NCBI GenBank assembly: GCA_902797525.1
Contig: CADBSZ010000058.1
Span: forward strand, 1-5,671
Direction of reading: 5' to 3'
Source: an uncultured Ruminococcus sp.
GTDB taxonomy: Bacteria; Bacillota; Clostridia; Oscillospirales; Acutalibacteraceae
Length of the DNA stretch: 5,671 nt
The notes beneath the pieces were generated by a model. The model was given only the letters and a program-made list of their open reading frames with translations. It was not told the DNA's origin and made no database searches. Position 1 is the first letter of the stretch. Every line of letters starts with the position of its first letter. The translations under genes were made by a program, and so were the position numbers. Below, piece by piece: positions 1-5,671 of this stretch.

Positions 1-219
1 AGCGGCATCATCCTCTCATCCGCGGCGCAGGAAAAGCCGCAGTTCGCAACCGTAGTGGCAGTCGGCCCCGGCGGCGTTGTGGACGGCAACGAAGTAAAAA
101 TGTATGTGAAGGTCGGCGACAAGGTCATCGCGTCCAAGTACGCCGGCACCGAGGTGAAGCTTGACGGCGAGGAATTTACCATCGTCCGTCAGTCCGACAT
201 TTTGGCAACCGTAGAATAA
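1..219 (+). CDS. groES: Co-chaperonin GroES, C-terminal 72 residues (5' end outside window)
   Basis: This is the end of the 10-kDa co-chaperonin that caps the GroEL ring in the cytoplasm and closes the folding chamber in an ATP-dependent cycle. Reading frame 1 is open from the first base to a TAA at 217-219. It shows the family's C-terminal landmarks: a beta strand with ATVVAVGPG, then VKVGDKVI, KYAGTEVKLDGEE and the terminal QSDILATVE, which matches the usual end of GroES (SDILA-hydrophobic-E). About 20-25 N-terminal residues, including the first strand and part of the mobile loop, lie upstream of the window. The start codon, the promoter and any CIRCE/HrcA operator expected in Firmicutes are therefore not visible. 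Only 21 bp separate it from groEL on the same strand with no terminator between, so the two are one operon. Identity is secure. Confidence 0.96.
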   Translation, partial: SGIILSSAAQEKPQFATVVAVGPGGVVDGNEVKMYVKVGDKVIASKYAGTEVKLDGEEFTIVRQSDILATVE

Positions 220-1866
<1,647 letters not shown>

Positions 1867-1898
1867 GCCGCGGCTTCATTAAAAATCGACTGATCAAG

Positions 1899-1940
1899 AA
1901 AGAGCGTTCCGCGTTTTGCGGAGCGCTCTTTTTATTTTTA
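1899..1940 (+). terminator. Intrinsic terminator of groES-groEL
   Basis: A 14-bp stem (1899-1912 with 1918-1931) has a single G-U pair and a five-base GTTTT loop. It is followed by a T-rich tract running to about 1940. The hairpin starts 32 bp after the groEL stop codon and separates the chaperonin operon from the next promoter. Confidence 0.93.
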
Positions 1941-1948
1941 TTAATTGT

Positions 1949-1977
1949 TTGCTTTTTTTACAAATCTATATTATAAT
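1949..1977 (+). promoter_or_regulatory. Sigma-A-type promoter of the PqqD-like/peptidase operon
   Basis: The -10 hexamer TATAAT (1972-1977) is a perfect consensus. TTGCTT (1949-1954) lies 17 bp upstream as a partial -35 match (TTG conserved). The predicted transcript starts near 1984, giving a leader of about 32 nt before the ATG at 2016. The position immediately after the groEL terminator means the next two genes are probably transcribed independently of the heat-shock operon. No operator or riboswitch is visible in the short leader. Confidence 0.72.
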
Positions 1978-2002
1978 AGCTATATCATACACATCATGCA
2001 CG

Positions 2003-2008
2003 AGGAAG
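2003..2008 (+). promoter_or_regulatory. Ribosome binding site of the PqqD-like gene
   Basis: AGGAAG ends seven bases before the ATG at 2016 and supports that start over the upstream in-leader ATG at 1996, which has no such site. Confidence 0.75.
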
Positions 2009-2015
2009 TGTTACT

Positions 2016-2279
2016 ATGAAAATCAAAAAGGACTTTATTCTCCGCAAGGTGGCGGACTCTTATGTGGTCGTTCCCGTGGGCAAGCTCACGCTTGATTTCA
2101 ACGGCATTATCAATCTTAACGAAACGGGCGCGTTTTTGTTCGGACTGTTGCAGGAGGGCGCCGAAAGGGAAGACCTGATTGCCAAAATGCTCGACGAGTA
2201 CGACGTCACCCCCGAAAAGGCAGCGGCGGATATTGACATTTTTTTGCAAAAGGTAAAGGACGCTGATGTGCTTGAATAA
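2016..2279 (+). CDS. PqqD-like small protein (RiPP recognition element fold)
   Basis: The product is a soluble 87-residue protein with the hallmark pattern of the PqqD family (PF05402): an N-terminal beta region with positively charged MKIKKDFILRKV, a hydrophobic strand YVVVPVG, the signature LNETGAFLFGLLQEG (residues 34-48, compare the family's LNxTG..(I/L)W.L.dG), then EREDLIAKMLDEYDVTPEKAAADIDIFLQKVKDADVLE, which matches the C-terminal helical part. PqqD proteins and related RRE domains bind leader peptides and present them to radical-SAM or other modifying enzymes. That is family knowledge; no such enzyme or obvious precursor peptide is present in this window. The gene has its own promoter and overlaps the downstream peptidase gene by 14 bp, so the two are translationally coupled and probably act on the same peptide. 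Family assignment is firm; the specific role is unknown, and in Firmicutes many such proteins are uncharacterised. Do not read the name as evidence of PQQ synthesis. Confidence 0.88.
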   Translation: MKIKKDFILRKVADSYVVVPVGKLTLDFNGIINLNETGAFLFGLLQEGAEREDLIAKMLDEYDVTPEKAAADIDIFLQKVKDADVLE

Positions 2280-2745
2280 GGAAGCAACGCTAGACGCGGT
2301 AATCGGCATCATCCGCGAAAAGCTCGACGCCGGCGGCACCGTAACCTTTACGCCGCACGGCACCAGCATGCTGCCCATGCTGCGCGACGGCGAGGATGTG
2401 GTGGTGCTCAAAAAGCCCTCGGGCAGGCTTCGCCTGTTTGATTTGCCGCTCTATCAGCGCGAAAACGGTCAGTATGTGCTGCACCGCGTGATCGACTTTG
2501 GCAACGACGGCTCCTACGTCCTCTGCGGCGACAACCAGTTTGCCAAGGAACGCGGCATAAAAGACGGGCAGATTATCGCGGTCGTCACCGCCTTTTTCCG
2601 CAAGGGAAAGCAGTATTCCATGCAGGCGATAACCTACCGCCTTTACGTCAATTTTTGGTACTACACCCGTCCCTTCCGCCGGATATTCCGCGCAGGAAAA
2701 CGACGCGCCAAACGGCTTTTCGGCACACAATCCAAACAAAAATAA
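2266..2745 (+). CDS. S24/S26-family serine peptidase (signal-peptidase-like, soluble)
   Basis: The 159-residue product carries the signal-peptidase/LexA-like serine peptidase core. The nucleophile motif is HGTSMLPMLRDGEDVVV, with Ser34 in G-x-S-M-x-P. A second conserved block, GQYVLHRVI, contains His73, and a GDN motif follows at residues 88-90. HRV plus GDN resembles the Ser-His (SipW/Sec11, ER-type) branch rather than the Ser-Lys bacterial LepB branch; no Lys fits the usual dyad position. There is no N-terminal membrane anchor: residues 1-27 read as an amphipathic helix and strand. The C-terminus (about 116-152) is aromatic- and Arg/Lys-rich (YRLYVNFWYY, RRIFRAGKRRAKR) and could associate with the membrane or nucleic acid. 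The start at 2266 has AAAGGA five bases upstream, inside the end of the PqqD-like gene, and fits the family's N-terminal length. Close homologues are generally annotated only as S24/S26 family peptidase. Cleavage of a peptide bound by the adjacent PqqD-like protein is an inference from context; the protein could also be non-catalytic. Confidence 0.85.
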   Translation: MCLNKEATLDAVIGIIREKLDAGGTVTFTPHGTSMLPMLRDGEDVVVLKKPSGRLRLFDLPLYQRENGQYVLHRVIDFGNDGSYVLCGDNQFAKERGIKDGQIIAVVTAFFRKGKQYSMQAITYRLYVNFWYYTRPFRRIFRAGKRRAKRLFGTQSKQK

Positions 2746-2746
2746 C

Positions 2747-2780
2747 ACAGGCACGGTCAATCGCCGTGCCTGTTCTTTTA
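2747..2780. terminator. Bidirectional intrinsic terminator between convergent operons
   Basis: A perfect 10-bp stem (ACAGGCACGG at 2747-2756 with CCGTGCCTGT at 2764-2773) encloses a seven-base loop. On the + strand it is followed by TTCTTTTA and on the - strand by GTTATTTTTGTTT, so it can stop transcription in both directions. It fills nearly all of the 32-bp gap between the peptidase gene and the convergent glycosyltransferase gene. Confidence 0.88.
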
Positions 2781-4538
2781 TGCCTTTGCGTCTGTTTCTT
2801 CATTTTCATTAAAGCGGTCGGGAATGAAATTGATTTTTGCAACCAGCTTTTTCAGTTTTTCATATTTGCCGCCGAGTATTACGCTGAACGCGTATGCCGC
2901 CGTGGGAACCAGCAGGGGAATATAGGTCAGCACATACTGCGACTTGCCCTCAAACAGCAGATGATAGCCGAAACCGCCGAGCAGCACAAGCGGCAGCAGC
3001 ACGGTTTCGATATTCGACTTTTTGTTAATGAACAGCAAATAAATGCCTGCCGCGAACATCACGTACAAAATCTGCATATAGAAGTTGAAGTGCAGCTCCA
3101 GCGCCTGACCGGTGCTTTTGTCATACACCGACTTCACCAGTCCCTCCATTTGGTCGCTGCCGACGGAGGCGCTGCCGAGCTTTTTCTGCTGCTCCTCGGT
3201 CGCCGTGTGAGCCTTGACCTTGCTCACCCAAATGCTCTCAAAGGTCGGCTCGTTCCACTGGCTTAAAATCTTTTTGCTGAAGAAGTCAAAGGTGTAATCC
3301 AAGTCGGAGCCGAACTTGTCCATCCTCGCGTCAATTTCCTCCCATGCCTTTTCATTCGCCGCGTCGTCGCTGATGTCCAGGTTGCCGCGGAACAGGGGAG
3401 CGAGGTAATCGTTGATGTAATGGTCCTTGGCGATGGTGGTGTACCAGCCGGGCGCCATATAGGATTCCTGCAAGCCCATGTCAAGATACAGCACCTGCGA
3501 CACGCCTCCGCAAAAGGTTGTTTCGGCGCGGTTTTCGTAATGCGCAATCACCAGTGAGTTTGAGCCGAGCACCGCCGCAATCAGCGCCGCGGCAATCACC
3601 GCGCTCTGCCACTTCTTTTCCTTCACAATGTGAACGATCAGCATGATGACGAACGCCGCCAGATAAATCATGTTGTTGTATTTCACCAGCGTGGCAAGCA
3701 CCAGCAGCGCGCCGCCGGGAATCGTCCAAAAATATTTTCCTGTCTGAAAATACTTAATCAAAAACAGGCTTGCCCACACCGCGCAGCACATGCCGATGAT
3801 GTTGCCGTAAACAAAGGTGCAGAACAGAATCGGCTGGAAGCAAACCGCCAGCAGCAGAATCGTGATAAATTCCACGCTCTTTTTCTTAAACAGCAGCTTG
3901 GAAATCCGCGCCAGCGCAAAATACGCCGCACCCACGCAAAGCACGTTCAAAATCTGAATCGGCATGGTGCTTTCCGTGCCGAAAATGCGGTAAATCAGCT
4001 CGCTGAACGCCACAAAGCCCAACTGGAAGGGGTAGAAGTGGAAGTAGGAAAAGCTGTTGTAGAACGCGCTGTTATAGAACTGCGTGTCGTTGTACATGGA
4101 GGTATAAACGCCCTGCGCCGCGTTTTTGGCGGCTTCATAAATGTTATAGCTGTCGGCGGCAGGCAGCGACTGCGCGTTGATTACCCAAATCAGTCCGAGC
4201 AGCACCACGAACACCCCTAGTCCGATTTCCATCAGTCTGAGGTCGACCTTCGCGAAAAAGTCGTAAAACCGCCGCATGGCGAATAAAAAGATGACGAACA
4301 GCGCCGTGAACAGCAGGTTCAGCGGAATGATGTCGAGCTGATATAAAATATGCTCGCTGACATATTTGGTCGGGTCAAGCACGCTCGTCTGAAAAAAGCT
4401 CATCACGCCGATGTAGCCGAACGCCAAAAACACCAGCAAACAGATGATGTTTACGACAATGTATTCCGTCATGCTCCTTTTTTTGGCAGTCGCGACGGTT
4501 TTTGCCTTTGCCGCCTTTGTTTTTGTTTGTTTACTCAT
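2778..4538 (-). CDS. Multi-pass membrane glycosyltransferase, GT-C fold (GT39/PMT-like)
   Basis: This 586-residue integral membrane protein resembles lipid-carrier-dependent glycosyltransferases of the GT39/PMT_2/ArnT type. After a Lys/Thr/Ala-rich cytoplasmic N-terminus (1-24), hydrophobic segments lie near residues 25-48, 69-90, 103-121, 165-185, 193-212, 222-240, 242-264, 274-306, 312-332, 486-504, 510-528 and 535-556. The first large outside loop carries LPAADSYNIYEAAKNAAQG with Asp129, the position where GT-C enzymes keep a catalytic acidic residue. It is followed by a FHFYPFQLGF motif (166-175) seen in Firmicutes members of this group. A hydrophilic, probably extracytoplasmic region of about 150 residues (333-485) precedes the last helices, where GKSQYVLTYIPLL (531-543) is typical. 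The tail is short and acidic. The gene follows gpsA by 11 bp; an AAGGG site overlapping the gpsA stop region gives the start. The donor (probably a polyprenyl-phosphate sugar) and acceptor are unknown; an envelope role is inferred. Confidence 0.82.
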   Translation of the reverse strand: MSKQTKTKAAKAKTVATAKKRSMTEYIVVNIICLLVFLAFGYIGVMSFFQTSVLDPTKYVSEHILYQLDIIPLNLLFTALFVIFLFAMRRFYDFFAKVDLRLMEIGLGVFVVLLGLIWVINAQSLPAADSYNIYEAAKNAAQGVYTSMYNDTQFYNSAFYNSFSYFHFYPFQLGFVAFSELIYRIFGTESTMPIQILNVLCVGAAYFALARISKLLFKKKSVEFITILLLAVCFQPILFCTFVYGNIIGMCCAVWASLFLIKYFQTGKYFWTIPGGALLVLATLVKYNNMIYLAAFVIMLIVHIVKEKKWQSAVIAAALIAAVLGSNSLVIAHYENRAETTFCGGVSQVLYLDMGLQESYMAPGWYTTIAKDHYINDYLAPLFRGNLDISDDAANEKAWEEIDARMDKFGSDLDYTFDFFSKKILSQWNEPTFESIWVSKVKAHTATEEQQKKLGSASVGSDQMEGLVKSVYDKSTGQALELHFNFYMQILYVMFAAGIYLLFINKKSNIETVLLPLVLLGGFGYHLLFEGKSQYVLTYIPLLVPTAAYAFSVILGGKYEKLKKLVAKINFIPDRFNENEETDAKA

Positions 4539-4549
4539 ATTCTACCCTT

Positions 4550-5512
4550 CTAAAATTCGTCTTTGACCGAGCGCAAAAACATTTTTTGAATTTCCTCTTT
4601 TACGTCCGCGCCCTCAAACAGCGCGCGGTATACCGCGCTGACAATCGGCAAATCCACGTCGTGCTCCAGGCCGAGCTTGTACAGCGCCTTCGAGGTCATC
4701 ACACCCTCGGCGAGCTTTTCAAACTTCTTGCCCTTCACAAAGTCCTCGCCGTACATGCGGTTGTGGCTCCAGGGGGAGAAGAGGGTTGCCTCATAGTCGC
4801 CCAAATGGCAAAGTCCGAACGCGCTCATTTTGTTGCCGCCCAAGGCTTCAATCAGGCGCGAAATTTCCTGCGTGCCGCGCGCCATCAAGCCGCCCTTGAG
4901 GGAGGTGTAGCCCAAGCCGTCGAGCATGCCGGCAGCAAGACCGATGACGTTCTTTGCCGCTGCGCCGATTTCGCTTCCGATTAAATCCTTGCCGATATAA
5001 AAACGAATCAGCTCGCTTGAAAACTCGCCGACGAGCTTTTCCTTTACTTCGCGGTTGTCGCTGTCGATTACCATGCAGTTCGGAATACCCTTCACATAAT
5101 CCTGCGGATGGCCGGGGCCTACCCACACCGCTACGGGCGTTTTGCTTTCGTCGGTGAAGTCGCGCACAATTTCGCTCAGGCGCTTGCCGGTGGCGGCCTC
5201 AACGCCCTTCATGCACAGCACGATGATTTTGCCGTCGAGGTTGTTTTTGGCGATGTCCGCAAAATACGAGCGCAAATACTGCGACGAAATTGAAATCACA
5301 ATCACCTCGGCGCGCTCAACGGCATACGCCAAATCCGACGAAACCTCAATGGATTCGGGAAACTCCAGATAGTCGTTGCGGTGCGTTTCCTTTAATTGTA
5401 TAAATTCGGGCGCGTCGGCAAGTCCGCAGCTCAACACTTCATGGCCGATTTTGTCAAGGTACCATGCAATGCAGCTGCCCCATCTGCCGCAGCCCAAAAC
5501 CGATATTTTCAT
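4550..5512 (-). CDS. gpsA: Glycerol-3-phosphate dehydrogenase [NAD(P)+], divergent GpsA
   Basis: GpsA reduces dihydroxyacetone phosphate to sn-glycerol-3-phosphate in the cytoplasm, feeding phospholipid and glycerol-polymer synthesis. The 320-residue protein has the two family domains. The N-terminal Rossmann domain has GCGRWG (7-12) for the usual GxGxWG, HRNDYLE (44-50) for the N..YLP motif, and CMKGVE with Lys102. The all-helical C-terminal domain has EIGAAAKNVIGLAAG with Lys187 (the conserved E.GA.KN catalytic block), LMARGTQEISRL, and LGDYEATLFSPWSHNR with Asp239 and Arg252. Two blocks drift from consensus: GPGHPQDY replaces GPS(H/F)AEE, and LGDYEATLFSPWSHNR replaces LGDL.xTCxSxxSRN. An upstream in-frame GTG at 5521 would give 323 residues, but it lies inside the ribosome binding site CAGGTG, so the ATG at 5512, six bases behind that site, is preferred. 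It is followed closely by the glycosyltransferase gene. A related dehydrogenase with altered substrate is possible, but GpsA is much the best fit. Confidence 0.9.
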   Translation of the reverse strand: MKISVLGCGRWGSCIAWYLDKIGHEVLSCGLADAPEFIQLKETHRNDYLEFPESIEVSSDLAYAVERAEVIVISISSQYLRSYFADIAKNNLDGKIIVLCMKGVEAATGKRLSEIVRDFTDESKTPVAVWVGPGHPQDYVKGIPNCMVIDSDNREVKEKLVGEFSSELIRFYIGKDLIGSEIGAAAKNVIGLAAGMLDGLGYTSLKGGLMARGTQEISRLIEALGGNKMSAFGLCHLGDYEATLFSPWSHNRMYGEDFVKGKKFEKLAEGVMTSKALYKLGLEHDVDLPIVSAVYRALFEGADVKEEIQKMFLRSVKDEF

Positions 5513-5518
5513 ATGTAA

Positions 5519-5524
5519 CACCTG
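5519..5524 (-). promoter_or_regulatory. gpsA ribosome binding site
   Basis: CAGGTG on the - strand lies six bases before the ATG at 5512. It decides between that ATG and the in-frame GTG at 5521, which overlaps this site. The surrounding AGCAGGTG is complementary to a stretch of the upstream structured RNA at 5607-5614. Confidence 0.68.
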
Positions 5525-5555
5525 CTAATATATTGTTGTGGGTTCATTTGAACAT

Positions 5556-5577
5556 AAAAATACCCGCCCGACCGTAT
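5556..5577 (-). terminator. Weak terminator-like hairpin ahead of gpsA
   Basis: On the - strand AUAC (5577-5574) can pair with GUAU (5563-5560) around a G-rich ten-base loop, followed directly by UUUUU. The stem has only four pairs, with possible A-U extension beyond two mismatches, so it is a poor terminator by itself. It could mark the 3' end of the upstream RNA or act as a leaky attenuator. No convincing separate gpsA promoter was found between it and the start codon. Confidence 0.3.
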
Positions 5578-5590
5578 GATTTTGATAATA

Positions 5591-5671
5591 ACCTGCCTAC
5601 GAATAGAACAGGTGGGTGCCCTCCTTCAAGCTTCAGGCTCCCTTCTTCCGAAAAGCGGGAGGTCTGCACAC
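5591..5671 (-). ncRNA. Structured RNA, 3' portion, cut by window edge (possible 6S-like RNA)
   Basis: No coding frame is convincing here, but the - strand can form two good hairpins. The first (5661-5638) pairs CUCCC with GGGAG and CUUU with GAAG around a UCG loop, with a small internal loop. The second (5613-5591) pairs ACCUG with CAGGU and CUA with UAG, capped by a UUCG tetraloop, with one bulged U and one G-U pair. Between them lies GGAGGGCACCCACCUG, which recalls the 3' end of some bacterial 6S RNAs; this is a memory-based resemblance and not a search result. If so, the RNA would continue beyond the right edge and would bind sigma-A RNA polymerase. A gpsA leader or riboswitch is the alternative, since the element is on the same strand about 80 bp upstream of gpsA. 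The presence of structure is seen; the family name is tentative. Confidence 0.45.

Noticed and set aside
1996..2019. A seven-codon reading frame (MHEEVLL) whose stop overlaps the PqqD-like start as ATGA, a possible leader peptide
   Set aside because: It has no ribosome binding site and would start about 12 bases after the predicted transcription start. No repeated regulatory codons or attenuator follow it, so chance is the simpler explanation.
2655..3266. A 203-codon + strand open frame over the end of the peptidase gene and the glycosyltransferase gene
   Set aside because: It crosses the bidirectional terminator, is antisense to the glycosyltransferase and has the Gln/His-rich composition typical of reverse-strand reading.
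3630..4220. A 196-codon + strand open frame opposite the glycosyltransferase gene
   Set aside because: Composition rich in Gln, His, Asn and Arg is what results from reading a membrane-protein gene backwards. No motif or start signal supports it.
5519..5521. GTG at 5521 as the gpsA start codon (323 residues)
   Set aside because: It overlaps the ribosome binding site that serves the ATG at 5512. The ATG start also gives the normal family N-terminus, MKISVLGCG.
5542..5553. Small palindrome GTTCA-TT-TGAAC upstream of gpsA as a possible operator
   Set aside because: Five-base arms in A/T-rich DNA are expected by chance, and no nearby convincing promoter places it in a regulatory position.
5527..5554. 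A TATATT -10-like element on the - strand just before gpsA
   Set aside because: Its best -35 partner is poor, and the implied start of transcription (about 5520) would fall inside the gpsA ribosome binding site, removing part of it.

Overview
The window looks like a chromosomal segment from a low-to-mid-GC Gram-positive anaerobe, most likely a gut-type member of the Clostridia (Oscillospirales/Ruminococcaceae-like). This is an inference. It rests on the Firmicutes-style groES-groEL layout, strong AGGAGG-type ribosome binding sites, T-rich intrinsic terminators, an A/T-rich sigma-A-like promoter, and a PqqD-like plus S24/S26 peptidase gene pair of a kind common in Clostridia and Bacteroidetes. 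No mobile element, CRISPR array, tRNA or rRNA was seen.

Layout, left to right. The + strand opens with the 3' end of groES, followed 21 bp later by a complete groEL and a strong intrinsic terminator (about 1899-1940). Directly behind it a near-consensus promoter (TTGCTT, 17 bp, TATAAT) drives a two-gene + strand operon. That operon encodes an 87-residue PqqD-like protein (RiPP-recognition-element fold) and an overlapping 159-residue S24/S26-type serine peptidase. It ends at a hairpin (2747-2773) that is U-rich on both sides and so also serves the convergent operon. On the - strand, read from the right, come a structured RNA segment cut by the window edge (5591-5671), a divergent gpsA-like glycerol-3-phosphate dehydrogenase, and 11 bp later a 586-residue multi-membrane-spanning GT-C-type glycosyltransferase.

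How the parts work together. groES/groEL form the chaperonin. The PqqD-like/peptidase pair looks like a minimal peptide-handling module, with one protein to bind a peptide and one to cut it, but no precursor peptide or modifying enzyme is visible in this window. The gpsA/glycosyltransferase operon couples supply of sn-glycerol-3-phosphate with a membrane sugar transferase, which suggests a role in the cell envelope (lipid, glycolipid or polymer decoration); the exact substrate cannot be read from sequence.

Most worth a second look are the orphan PqqD/peptidase pair, the structured RNA ahead of gpsA (possibly the 3' part of a 6S-like RNA), and an 8-bp complementarity between that RNA and the gpsA ribosome binding site.
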